Below, in pieces: positions 1 through 7,739 of a stretch of DNA of 40,813 bases. The notes below the pieces were generated by a model. It was not told the origin of the DNA. It saw only the letters and a program-made list of their open reading frames with translations, and did not search any database. Origin of the DNA: Treponema denticola (lineage in GTDB: Bacteria > Spirochaetota > Spirochaetia > Treponematales > Breznakiellaceae); the NCBI GenBank assembly GCA_020719845.1, contig DYPP01000015.1:1-40813 (forward strand), written 5' to 3'. Made by a program: the position numbers and the translations under genes. How positions within the stretch are numbered: position 1 is the first letter of the stretch; the number at the start of each line of letters is the position of its first letter.

Positions 1-40
1 TACGCAAGTACCGTGAGTTCGAATCTCACCTTCTCCGCCA
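1..40 (+). tRNA. tRNA-Ser, 3' end only (truncated by window edge)
   Basis: The first 40 bases read as the 3' part of a class II tRNA. There is the end of a long variable arm (TAC-GCAA-GTA hairpin), a T arm with stem GTGAG/CTCAC and loop TTCGAAT, the 3' strand of the acceptor stem (CTTCTCC), discriminator G and an encoded CCA. A long variable arm together with discriminator G indicates serine rather than leucine or tyrosine, which normally have A at this position. The anticodon lies outside the window, so the isoacceptor cannot be stated. Confidence 0.88.
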
Positions 41-50
41 TATGTGAAAA

Positions 51-90
51 AGGCCTGTAATATCGGTATATTGCAGGCCTTTTTGTTTGT
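51..90 (+). terminator. Rho-independent terminator of the tRNA-Ser gene
   Basis: A 13-bp stem (AGGCCTGTAATAT pairing with ATATTGCAGGCCT, one G-U pair) closes a 4-base loop CGGT and is followed directly by a T-rich tract. It starts 11 bases after the tRNA CCA, where a terminator for that transcript is expected. Confidence 0.85.
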
Positions 91-158
91 TTTGTTCCAG
101 TTGCTTTCCAGCGTTGTCTCAGTGTGTTGCGAGGGTGTATATTTCTCCTATATATAAT

Positions 159-187
159 CCCCTTTGAAATGGCTAATTTCAAAGGGG
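159..187. terminator. Perfect 12-bp hairpin, possible terminator
   Basis: CCCCTTTGAAAT and ATTTCAAAGGGG form a perfect 12-bp stem with a 5-base loop. On the plus strand it is followed by a T-rich but interrupted tail. On the minus strand it is followed by an AT-rich sequence without a clean T run. It lies about 285 bp beyond the stop of the minus-strand operon and could serve as its distal terminator, or act in both directions. No better terminator is visible between it and the operon's last stop codon. Confidence 0.5.
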
Positions 188-472
188 ATTTCTGTTTTTA
201 AAGGGGAAGAATGCTATGCTTGTTTTGAAGGGAGTGTGATTCCCCTTGATGTTTGTTGGTGAAGAAGGCTTGGGTTCAAATGTGGAAAGGCTGAACTTAC
301 AGAAAGTGGTTTCCCTTATTGAACCTAAAAACGGCAGTTATCCCCGCTGGACCGGCTTAAGCTTATTACCCGGTATGCGTTTCGTCGCCTCTTGGGAAAA
401 GATGTTGCCGAAATACAACTTCATCCCGCCAAGTTAAAGGTGTAACTGCTGTTTTTTGGATAATACGTTTGT
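188..472. other. Intergenic stretch without a confident gene
   Basis: This stretch lies between the hairpin at 159..187 and the last gene of the minus-strand operon. It repeats the motif AAAGGGGA of the preceding hairpin and contains a distant 8-bp inverted pair (AAGGGGAA at 201..208, TTCCCCTT at 240..247). A 63-codon plus-strand frame at 246..437 starts with TTG followed by ATG. It has no well-placed ribosome binding site and resembles no family I know. I treat it as probably non-coding, or a remnant. Confidence 0.4.
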
Positions 473-1198
473 CTAAAATTCCACTCGGCATTTCAAGCCA
501 GCCGGGAGGGTGGTTTTGGGGTTGGAGAGTTGCAGGCGCACGCCGAAGGTGCCGCTGGCGGCGTCGATCACCTGGTCGATGATCACCACCTTGGCGGGGT
601 AGGTGCCGCCGATGGGTTGATCGAGGATGACGTTAGCGGAGGAACCGATGCGGATAGCGCCGAGATGTGCTGCCGGTACGATCACCTCGACGTTGAGAGG
701 ATCGATGCTGGCTACGGTGAGAAAGGGTTCCTCACCCACATAGTCGCCCGGCGCGCCGCTGCGCTTTACCACCACGCCGTTGATAGTGCTGGTGATGGTG
801 CGCAGCTGCAAGCGCTCCTCGGCCTCGATTAACTCCAGGTGTGCCTGCTGAATCTCGGTTTCCAATTCGTCCTTGTCGTGCAGGGAGAGCAGTTGTTTTT
901 TATAGAGCTCCTCGTTGCGCAGCGCCTTTCGCTGGCCAAAATCCATGCGCGCCTTGGCCCGGTTGACCACCGCCTTCTCCACCCCTGATTTCAGACGGGC
1001 CAGCACCTGACCCTTTTTGACCACGTCGCCGCGTTCCACTGCCACCTGCTCCAAAATCCCTGGAGTTTGGCTGCTGAAATTGACGATTTCGCTGGGGGCG
1101 AGTAAACCCTCCATGGGCGGCAGCCCGGCGGCCATCGCCGGCAAAGCCCTTATAGCCCAGCAGAGCAGTGTCATGGCCATCAATCCTGTGTTCTTCAT
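473..1198 (-). CDS. Secreted HlyD-type periplasmic adaptor (short form)
   Basis: Periplasmic adaptor of the HlyD/RND membrane-fusion family, expected to bridge an inner-membrane exporter and an outer-membrane channel. The start at 1198 (MKNTG, 241 residues) is preferred because AAGGAGAAC lies about 4 bases upstream. An in-frame ATG at 1216 overlaps the SecA-like stop by four bases and would add six residues. Residues 1-23 form a signal peptide ending AMA|AG, so the protein is periplasmic and not membrane-anchored through a long N-terminal helix. Residues about 35-72 are the first biotinyl-lipoyl half (PGILEQVAVERGDVVKKGQVLARL). Residues 74-132 are a charged helical hairpin, 135-165 the second lipoyl half, and 168-241 a beta-barrel and membrane-proximal region ending PAGLKCRVEF. 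It is short for the family. It is the last gene of the operon and the third HlyD-like component in it. Confidence 0.9.
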   Translation of the reverse strand: MKNTGLMAMTLLCWAIRALPAMAAGLPPMEGLLAPSEIVNFSSQTPGILEQVAVERGDVVKKGQVLARLKSGVEKAVVNRAKARMDFGQRKALRNEELYKKQLLSLHDKDELETEIQQAHLELIEAEERLQLRTITSTINGVVVKRSGAPGDYVGEEPFLTVASIDPLNVEVIVPAAHLGAIRIGSSANVILDQPIGGTYPAKVVIIDQVIDAASGTFGVRLQLSNPKTTLPAGLKCRVEF

Positions 1199-1212
1199 AG
1201 TTGTTCTCCTTG

Positions 1213-3195
1213 TCATTCCATGCGGCCGGAAAAAGACAGCAAACTACCTTGGCGCTGATCTTGGCCAAAGAGTTCCCGTCGAATTCGCGCATGGTGTTTT
1301 TCCATTTGGTGCTGGGCCAGATCTAAGGTCAGCCGGGCAAAGCGCTGCTCAGCGCCCAGGGGGGTCAGCAGGCTCTGCATGCCAGCCAGTCCGCTCTTCA
1401 TCAGCGGGTCTTCAAGGGAGACGATCTCCTCATAACTGCCGGGATCGCCCTGGCGCCCGCAGCGACCGGCTAACTGCCGGTCAATGCGCGCTGCCTCGTG
1501 CCGTTCGGTGGAGATGACATGCAAGCCGCCCAACTCGCGCACACCCGGCCCCAGTTTGATATCTGTGCCGCGTCCGGCCATGTTGGTGGCAATGGTGATG
1601 CGTCCCGCCTCACCAGCCCGGGCGACGATGGCCGCTTCTTCCTGGTCTTGCTTGGCGTTGAGCACCTGATGCGAAAGTCCGGCTGCACTCATCAGATTGC
1701 TGAGATGCTCGGAGGCCGCCACCGAGCGGGTACCGACCAACACTGGCCGGCCGCTGCTGTGTACCTCGCTCACCCGCTCGACCACGGCTTGCCATTTGGC
1801 TGTAAGGCTGGGCAGGATGCGGCCGCGCAGGTGGTGGCGAATCACCGGCCGATGGGTGGGAATGCGCAGCGTAGGCAGGCCGTAGACCGACCACAGTTCC
1901 GAGCGTACCTCGCGGGCGGTGCCGGTCATGCCGCAAAGCCGCAGATAGCGACGGAAAAAACGCTGGTAGCTGATCTTGGCCAGGGGATCGCGCTGTTTGG
2001 TCAGCGGGCAGTTCTCTTTCACCTCGATCAACTGGTGCAGCCCCTGTTCCCAGGCTCGGCCCGGCATGACGCGGCCGGTGAATTCATCGACAATCTCGAT
2101 GGCCTCCTCACGCACAAGATAGTGTTCATCGCGGTGGAAGAGGTGTAGGGCGCTGAGCGCCTGGCTCACCATTCCTTCGCGCCAGGCCAGGCCGGTCCAT
2201 AGCGGGCCATAGGCCTGGGCCAGTTCGCCGGTGTGCTGCCGACCCGTCTCGGTGAGCAGTACCTGGCGTCTGGTGTGTTCGATGAGATAGTCGCTGCCCT
2301 CGACCAGGTGCTCGGCAATGGTCAGAGCCTGCTGTAAAAAGATCCGTTCGTCCTTGCCGCCCTTGGCTCCGGAGATGATCAGGGGTGTGCGTGCCTCGTC
2401 GATAAGAATGGAATCGGCTTCGTCAACCAAGGCACAGTGCAGGCCACGCAGCAAGAGGCTCTCGGCCCGGTCGTATAGACGATACAAACCCTCGGCTTGT
2501 AAGCGCAGGGGGTCGAGCAGCTCGCCCAGGGTGAGGCGGTCGCGAAGATAGTCAAAGACGATCTCCTTGTTGGTCACATAAGTGAGATGGCAGGCGTAGG
2601 CACGGCGGCGTTCCTCCGGGGGCATGCCTTGGACCACACAGCCGACACTGAGGCCCAGTGCCCGGTAGAGTGGCCCCATCTCCTCGGCATCGCGGCGGGT
2701 GAGGTAATCGTTGACGCTGATGACATGAACGGGAATACCTGCCAGGGCCAGGGTGGCGGCGGCCAGGGTGGCGGTGAGGGTCTTGCCTTCCCCGGTCTGC
2801 ATCTCGGCCACGGTCCCGTCCAGCAGGGTGCGGCCGCCCATCAACTGGCAGGGGTAGTGCGGGGTGCCGAGGATATGCCCGGCGTTTTCACGGATGAGGG
2901 CAAAGCTGCGGGCCACCAGGGGCTGGCTCAGGCCCTGGCGGTGCAGGTGCAGGGCAAGCTCATTGGCCTCTTTGTACAGGGCGTCTTCGCCCAGACCGCT
3001 GAATTGTGGCGCCACCTGCTCGACCTCGCCGACGATGGCAGCGATATGCCACTGCCTGCTCTGCTGCCAACCAAGGCGGCCGGACCAGTCATGGGCCAGT
3101 TGTTCCAGGGGGGTGGCGATGCGGTCGGGCCGTTCGGCGCGCACATCGGCACGTGCCGGGGGCTGGAAATTGCGGGAGGGTAGGAGCCGGGGCAT
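1213..3195 (-). CDS. SecA-like translocase ATPase, C-terminally truncated
   Basis: A 660-residue homologue of the SecA preprotein translocase motor. Visible hallmarks are Walker A MQTGEGKTLTA (about 132-142), NDYLTRRDAEEMGPLY (162-177), Walker B with VDEADSILIDEARTPLIISG (258-276), GMTGTA (422-427), VGTRSVAASE (487-496), ATNMAGRGTDIKLG (536-549) and GRCGRQGDPGS (577-587). Both nucleotide-binding domains and the preprotein cross-linking domain between them are therefore present. The protein ends about 60 residues after SLEDPLMK. It keeps only the start of the long scaffold helix and lacks the helical wing, the two-helix finger, the C-terminal linker and the zinc-binding tail; typical SecA is around 850-900 residues. 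The start follows the M50 gene stop by three bases, with GAGG in that gene's end as a possible ribosome binding site. It is presumably an accessory paralogue dedicated to the giant protein (inference); the housekeeping secA is expected elsewhere. Confidence 0.93.
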   Translation of the reverse strand: MPRLLPSRNFQPPARADVRAERPDRIATPLEQLAHDWSGRLGWQQSRQWHIAAIVGEVEQVAPQFSGLGEDALYKEANELALHLHRQGLSQPLVARSFALIRENAGHILGTPHYPCQLMGGRTLLDGTVAEMQTGEGKTLTATLAAATLALAGIPVHVISVNDYLTRRDAEEMGPLYRALGLSVGCVVQGMPPEERRRAYACHLTYVTNKEIVFDYLRDRLTLGELLDPLRLQAEGLYRLYDRAESLLLRGLHCALVDEADSILIDEARTPLIISGAKGGKDERIFLQQALTIAEHLVEGSDYLIEHTRRQVLLTETGRQHTGELAQAYGPLWTGLAWREGMVSQALSALHLFHRDEHYLVREEAIEIVDEFTGRVMPGRAWEQGLHQLIEVKENCPLTKQRDPLAKISYQRFFRRYLRLCGMTGTAREVRSELWSVYGLPTLRIPTHRPVIRHHLRGRILPSLTAKWQAVVERVSEVHSSGRPVLVGTRSVAASEHLSNLMSAAGLSHQVLNAKQDQEEAAIVARAGEAGRITIATNMAGRGTDIKLGPGVRELGGLHVISTERHEAARIDRQLAGRCGRQGDPGSYEEIVSLEDPLMKSGLAGMQSLLTPLGAEQRFARLTLDLAQHQMEKHHARIRRELFGQDQRQGSLLSFSGRME

Positions 3196-3198
3196 GCG

Positions 3199-5340
3199 TC
3201 AGGCCTCGAAACGGCTCATCAACAGCCGGCGCAGGCTGCGCCACCAGCGGAAGGCGAGCGGTTCGGGACTATGGGCAAAGCGCACATAGACGCGCTCCTC
3301 CACCTTATCCGCCAAAGGCTGCTCCAGGCTGAGATCGAGTTGGAACAGGCGTTCAAAGACCTGGGGCTTGTCCTGATGTTCAGGATTCAGGGCAAAGAGG
3401 CCGCCGCCTTCGGTGCTCAGCGCCGGGCTGGGTAGTTCGTGGGTGGCGGCGGGGATCTGGCGTACAATGGTGGCCGACAATTCGCGGTCGATGTTTTCTG
3501 CCAGGCGCACGCTCACCGTTTGGGAATCGTTGCGCACCAGATCAATGTCCTGCTGCGGTACCAGCACACGGATCTGCATCCGTCCTGGATCGAGCACATA
3601 GCCCAAGAGCGTGCCGCGACGGACAAATCGGCCGACAAGATCTTCCTGGGCATGGAGGTAGAGGTTGCCGCCACTACGGGTGCGCACCACCAGATCGCGT
3701 TCCCGCTCATGGGCTCGGCTCAGCTCGGCCTCGACTCGGGCGATGGCGTCGCGGAACATCTCGGATTCCGCCAGATCATTGACGCGGCTCAACTGATAGC
3801 GTGCCTGCAATTCGCTCAGTTCCGCACTCAATATGCGCACATGGGCGGTCAGTTCGCTATCCTCGCAGCGTAGCACCACGGTTTCAGGGGTGATCATCGA
3901 TCCGTTGGCCAGCGGCGCCTCGGCCACAAAACCATCCACCGTGGCCACGATGCGCGACTCGTCGGTGGGCCAGACCACACCCTGGGCCACGGTGGAGAGG
4001 GGCAGGGGTAAGAGGAACAGGGCCGCAAGCATGGCCAATACCGGCAGCAGCACCACTGCCATCAAGCGGGGCCGCAGCCGTTGGAGGGCTGGTTCGCACA
4101 GCAAAAAGCGGCCAACGCGCACCAGGGGGGTGATCACCATATTGGCCCCGGTCCAGCAGGCCAACAATACGCCGATGACAAAGAACTTGCCAGCGATGAA
4201 GAGGATGATATTCACCGACAACCACAACCGGTAGATCTGGGAGGTCACGGCATAGATACCCAGCCAGCGTGCCTCGCCGGGCGATGCTGCCGGGGATTCG
4301 ATGCGATCCATGCCGAGCAGGAAGCGTTTGAGCAGAGAGCCGATGTGTTGGGTGGAACGCAGACCCAGGTTGGGGATTTCCAGCCAGTCCGCCAGCACAT
4401 AGTAGGCATCGAAGCGGAGCAGGGGATTGCCGTTGAACAGCAGGGTGGAGACCCCGGAAATGAGCATGCAGTTGTAGGCCGCCGCCCGCACTGCTCCGGG
4501 CTCGACGTTGATCCACACCAACGTGGCCATGGCGGCCAGCAGCAGTTCCACCAGGATACCCGCCGCACCGACCAACATCCGCTGCCGCTTATCGGCAAAG
4601 GCCAGCGAGGCGGAACCATCGACGTAGGGGATCGGCATAAAGACTATGAGCATGACCCCCATCTCATGGACCTCGCCACCCCAGCGCTTGATCATGAAGG
4701 CGTGGCCAAACTCGTGTACCACCTTGACCAGCGGATAGATCAGGCCCAGCAGGGCAAGATTCTGCACTCCAAAGATGCGGTCGCTGAGGTTGTCGCTCAG
4801 CTCGTTCCAGTGGAGGACGGCCAGGATCAGGGCCGCACCCACCACTGCCAGCCAAAGAGCGCCGCCCCACCAGCTCAGCAGCGGCCGCACCAGAGGCATC
4901 ATGCGGGTGAGCAGGGTCTCGGGATCAAAGAGGGGAAAGGGCACCGAAAGTGGGGAGCGCAGACTTTTAAGCAAGCGGCTGGTGCGGGCGCGGAATCGCT
5001 GTTTCAGGTACTCAAAATCGGGCAAGACTCCGGCATGGAGCAGATCGACGCGGTGCAGTTGCGAAAGCAGAGCTATCACCTCGTCCTGGGTGGGCATGTG
5101 TTCTCCCAAGCGCTCACAGGCGGTCTCCCAGATATGCTGCAGGCTGCGCTTGCCGTTCATCAGCCCGATCACCTGATAGGCCTCCCAGGAAAAGCGGTGG
5201 TGCCGCCCGGTGAAATGGTCCTGGAGGATGAACCAGTCCTGCCCGCGATAGCGGTGGTGATGGATGCGTACATGGCTGCGCAAACGTGGGTGCAGGGCTG
5301 CAACCCGGTACCATGATTGACTGAATAGTGCATCGGCCAT
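3199..5340 (-). CDS. PqqD-like / M50 zinc metalloprotease / HlyD fusion membrane protein
   Basis: A 713-residue multidomain inner-membrane protein. Residues about 30-107 resemble a PqqD-type winged-helix peptide-binding domain (FILQDHFTGRHHRFSWEAY, then EVIALLSQLHRVDLLHAG). Hydrophobic segments lie near 156-177, 193-208, 225-238, 254-278, 370-398 and 428-447. The site-2-protease-type zinc motif HEFGH is at 209-213 inside a membrane segment. NPLLRFDAYY at 305-314 supplies the likely third ligand, Asp311. After the last membrane helix, residues 451-590 form a HlyD-like arm: a lipoyl half (VATVDGFVAEAPLANGSMI), a helical hairpin (about 496-550), a second half (GNLYLHAQEDLVGRFVRRGTLLGYV), then a beta-barrel region. 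The layout matches the 'peptide zinc metalloprotease' proteins found beside exporters. It may be an adaptor, a processing protease, or both. It ends three bases before the SecA-like gene. Confidence 0.9.
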   Translation of the reverse strand: MADALFSQSWYRVAALHPRLRSHVRIHHHRYRGQDWFILQDHFTGRHHRFSWEAYQVIGLMNGKRSLQHIWETACERLGEHMPTQDEVIALLSQLHRVDLLHAGVLPDFEYLKQRFRARTSRLLKSLRSPLSVPFPLFDPETLLTRMMPLVRPLLSWWGGALWLAVVGAALILAVLHWNELSDNLSDRIFGVQNLALLGLIYPLVKVVHEFGHAFMIKRWGGEVHEMGVMLIVFMPIPYVDGSASLAFADKRQRMLVGAAGILVELLLAAMATLVWINVEPGAVRAAAYNCMLISGVSTLLFNGNPLLRFDAYYVLADWLEIPNLGLRSTQHIGSLLKRFLLGMDRIESPAASPGEARWLGIYAVTSQIYRLWLSVNIILFIAGKFFVIGVLLACWTGANMVITPLVRVGRFLLCEPALQRLRPRLMAVVLLPVLAMLAALFLLPLPLSTVAQGVVWPTDESRIVATVDGFVAEAPLANGSMITPETVVLRCEDSELTAHVRILSAELSELQARYQLSRVNDLAESEMFRDAIARVEAELSRAHERERDLVVRTRSGGNLYLHAQEDLVGRFVRRGTLLGYVLDPGRMQIRVLVPQQDIDLVRNDSQTVSVRLAENIDRELSATIVRQIPAATHELPSPALSTEGGGLFALNPEHQDKPQVFERLFQLDLSLEQPLADKVEERVYVRFAHSPEPLAFRWWRSLRRLLMSRFEA

Positions 5341-5377
5341 GGCAAGACCTATCGTCCGTGGTGCGGCAAACAGGGCA

Positions 5378-7219
5378 TCATGGCAACCATTTCCAGCACC
5401 AGAGACGAACCCACTCGATCAACTCACGAGTCCAGATGGCCACCAGGCGGCGGCGATCAATGGCAATCTTGCCCACCCCCTCCATGCCGGGCCGCAGGTT
5501 TTCGGCCACCGTGGCCAGCTGCGCCTCGACGCGAAAGAGATTGCGCCCATCCTTGGCCGTGGTAATCGGTGTGATCTTGGAGATGGCGAAGGCATAGGGG
5601 GTGCCGGGCTGCGCGGCCAGCACCAGCGAACCCTGTTGTCCGAGGCGCACATCATTGATGCGCCGTTCATCCACCTCAAGGATCACCCGGTAGCTGTCCA
5701 GTGGTGTCAGTTCAAAGAGCACCTCGCCCTTACTGACCGTGCTGCCCAGGCGCTGACTGAGATCGCCGCTGACCAGCAGGCCGGAAAAGGGGGCCAGCAG
5801 GCGGGTGCGTTGCAGTTTGGCCTCGACTAATTCCAACGTGGCGCCGGCTTGATCGAGCTGGGCCTCAATGATGTTGGCCTGGGCACGATCATACTTGGCC
5901 ACCGCATTCTGGTGCTGTCGCTGCAACTGGCTCTTCTCGCTGAAACGGGCCAGCCGTTCCAGGCGCAGGTCGCGGTCATCCAGGGTGCAGAGCAGGGCAT
6001 CCTTGGTCACCAGATCGCCGGCCCTGGATGCTGCCTGATCGATATAGCCGTCAAAGGGAGCGACCACGGCTCGCCGCACCGAGCCCTCCAGGGTGGTTTC
6101 CGCAGACAGCCGGTACTCGCCGGTGGCCAAGGCGGTAAACAACAGCGCTGCGATGCCCAGCAGCACGGCCAGTTTGCGGCCAACATATCCGGGACCGGTC
6201 AGCCGCTGGAGTTGGAGGAAAGACGCCTCCTGGAACACCCGCCATAGTGGGCGGGCATTGCGCTGTTTGTTCTCCAGGGCCGGGCTTATCAGTGCTGCCA
6301 CCGAACGAATCAGGGCCAGATCGCGGGGTGAGAAGGCATGATCGGCTGGCCGTTCGCAGGTGAGTACTGCAAAATAGCGGTGGTTATGGAAGAGGGGAAA
6401 ACTGGCGATGATGGCCTGGTTCTGCAAACGCGCGAGGTGTTCGTGGTTGTGGTCGATGAGGACGTCGGTGTTTTCGCCAGCGGGGTAGAGCACCTCCCGT
6501 CGCTGCAGCAGGGCCTCGTCCATGGCCTGGATGATAGCGCTGCTCAGGTTCATCTTCTCGCCGATCTCGACGCTGTGAGAGATGGCACAGAGCTCGATGG
6601 CCTGCCCACGCACCAGGCCCAGGCTGATCCGGTCGCAATCGCTGGCCGCCGCCAGTTCGGTGACAAAGGACATGGATGCGGCCTGGAAATCCTCCTCGCC
6701 CAGGGTGATGGCGAGCAGGTCAACCGCCGTGCGCAGGCGACGCAGGGTTGCACTGTCTTCACCTGCTTGCTGCCGACGATACAACACCTCCAGCCAGGCG
6801 ATGCCCCACTGCAACTGGGCCATGGCTGCGCGTAAATCGTCCTCGCCACCGGCCGTGATCTCCATGGCCACCACTGCCGGCAACTGATCATTGAGCAGCA
6901 GCGGATAGGCAATGGCAAAGCGTTGACCTTCGCCGTCCAGATGCAGCACCAGCCCGCACCGCTCCTCGATCACCCGTTCCAGCACCTGGGCCAGTCGCTC
7001 CGGTGTGGCGCCCTGTTCCGGCCAGGTCGCCTTGGGGGTGTAGGGGCCCTCCAACCCGCGACTGAGCACCACCCCCTGCTGTGCCGCCGGGATATTGCGG
7101 CTGAGCAGCAGTAGCCAGCCTTGGAAAAAGGTCTCCTCGGTCTCGGCGCCGAGGAAGAGTTTCCAAGGATCAGTGACGGTTGCAGGCGATGGTTCAAAAA
7201 CAAGATCAGCGTGTGACAT
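5378..7219 (-). CDS. GAF-domain HlyD-family membrane-fusion protein
   Basis: A 613-residue protein from the ATG at 7219 (MSHADLVFEP). An in-frame GTG at 7246 would add nine residues; neither start has a strong ribosome binding site. The N-terminal cytoplasmic half (to about 320) includes a GAF-like sensor fold around 166-316, followed by one transmembrane helix at about 346-366 (KLAVLLGIAALLFTALATG). The periplasmic part is HlyD-like. It has a first lipoyl half (VVAPFDGYIDQAASRAGDLVTKDALLCTL, about 385-413), a helical hairpin (416-485), a second half (RLLAPFSGLLVSGDLSQRLGSTVSKGEVLFEL), and a beta-barrel with DSYRVILEVDE and LRPGMEGVGKI. It is therefore an inner-membrane-anchored adaptor that could sense a cytoplasmic ligand or partner. 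It is followed after 37 bp by the M50 fusion gene, and I infer that the two act together in export. Confidence 0.9.
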   Translation of the reverse strand: MSHADLVFEPSPATVTDPWKLFLGAETEETFFQGWLLLLSRNIPAAQQGVVLSRGLEGPYTPKATWPEQGATPERLAQVLERVIEERCGLVLHLDGEGQRFAIAYPLLLNDQLPAVVAMEITAGGEDDLRAAMAQLQWGIAWLEVLYRRQQAGEDSATLRRLRTAVDLLAITLGEEDFQAASMSFVTELAAASDCDRISLGLVRGQAIELCAISHSVEIGEKMNLSSAIIQAMDEALLQRREVLYPAGENTDVLIDHNHEHLARLQNQAIIASFPLFHNHRYFAVLTCERPADHAFSPRDLALIRSVAALISPALENKQRNARPLWRVFQEASFLQLQRLTGPGYVGRKLAVLLGIAALLFTALATGEYRLSAETTLEGSVRRAVVAPFDGYIDQAASRAGDLVTKDALLCTLDDRDLRLERLARFSEKSQLQRQHQNAVAKYDRAQANIIEAQLDQAGATLELVEAKLQRTRLLAPFSGLLVSGDLSQRLGSTVSKGEVLFELTPLDSYRVILEVDERRINDVRLGQQGSLVLAAQPGTPYAFAISKITPITTAKDGRNLFRVEAQLATVAENLRPGMEGVGKIAIDRRRLVAIWTRELIEWVRLWCWKWLP

Positions 7220-7287
7220 GCGGTATTTGCTCGTTAAATGGGCCACAGTCCGGGCTTGCCGTCGGAAAGCGCAGGGGCGGACGCAGC

Positions 7288-7323
7288 ACGGCGGCCTCAG
7301 GCATCATGGCCTGACGCCGCCGT
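7288..7323. other. Intercistronic hairpin between the DUF3467 and GAF-HlyD genes
   Basis: ACGGCGGCCTCAGGC pairs with GCCTGACGCCGCCGT (15 bp, one C-C mismatch) around a 6-base loop. It is not followed by a T run on either strand; on the minus strand a T run precedes it. It is therefore not a standard terminator. It could stabilise or process the mRNA, protecting the export transcript from the giant upstream message, or modulate read-through. Confidence 0.45.
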
Positions 7324-7384
7324 CCGTGGTGCAATGAAAAAAAGAGGATTTTGATGCAATCACGAAAGGTCGGGCCGCTTGAGT

Positions 7385-7702
7385 TCAACCTTCGATGACC
7401 AGTTGGCCAAAGTGCTGCTCATACTCCTGGATGGTGCGGTTGAGCAGTAACGACAACCGTTTGGCGGTATAGGGGCTGAGGATGATGCGGTCGGAGAGAT
7501 CCACCGTCAACTCCTTTTGCCCGGCATGCCAGTTCTGGTTGGTGCCAAAGAGCATGGTCACCTCTTCGCGGCCGCTGGAGACGTTGCAGACATTGGAATA
7601 GGTGGTGCGCATCTTGGAACCGTCCCAGCGGATCAGGGTCTGCTGGGGTTCGGCGGTTTCTGGCGCTGCGCTCTCCGGTGTTTGTGCATCGTTGTCGGTC
7701 AT
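7385..7702 (-). CDS. DUF3467 family small protein
   Basis: A 105-residue protein. After an acidic, proline- and alanine-rich N-terminus (1-25), residues about 30-103 fit the DUF3467 pattern: TTYSNVCNVSSGREEVTMLFG, then the conserved block LSDRIILSPYTAKRLSLLL and EYEQHFG near the end. The function of the family is not established. There is no signal peptide or membrane segment, so it is cytoplasmic. The start at 7702 has AGGAG eight bases upstream. It begins 37 bp after the giant gene's stop codon and precedes the exporter genes, suggesting a chaperone-like or regulatory role for the giant substrate (inference from position only). Confidence 0.85.
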   Translation of the reverse strand: MTDNDAQTPESAAPETAEPQQTLIRWDGSKMRTTYSNVCNVSSGREEVTMLFGTNQNWHAGQKELTVDLSDRIILSPYTAKRLSLLLNRTIQEYEQHFGQLVIEG

Positions 7703-7739
7703 GGATTTTCTCCTGTATGGATTGAAAGGTAGATTGTTT

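Noticed and set aside
201-247. Inverted pair AAGGGGAA / TTCCCCTT
   Set aside because: An 8-bp stem with a loop of about 31 bases and no T tract; too weak to call a terminator or riboswitch.
246-437. 63-codon plus-strand frame between the tRNA and the operon
   Set aside because: It begins with TTG then ATG, lacks a well-placed ribosome binding site and resembles no family I know. Kept only as a note in the intergenic entry.
1199-1216. Upstream ATG at 1216 as start of the short HlyD adaptor
   Set aside because: It overlaps the previous stop by four bases, but the ATG at 1198 has a much better ribosome binding site and begins a typical signal peptide. The upstream start remains possible.
4081-5316. 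Plus-strand frame of 411 codons opposite the M50 fusion gene
   Set aside because: Its product is His/Gln-rich with no family resemblance, while the minus strand has clear M50 and HlyD motifs.
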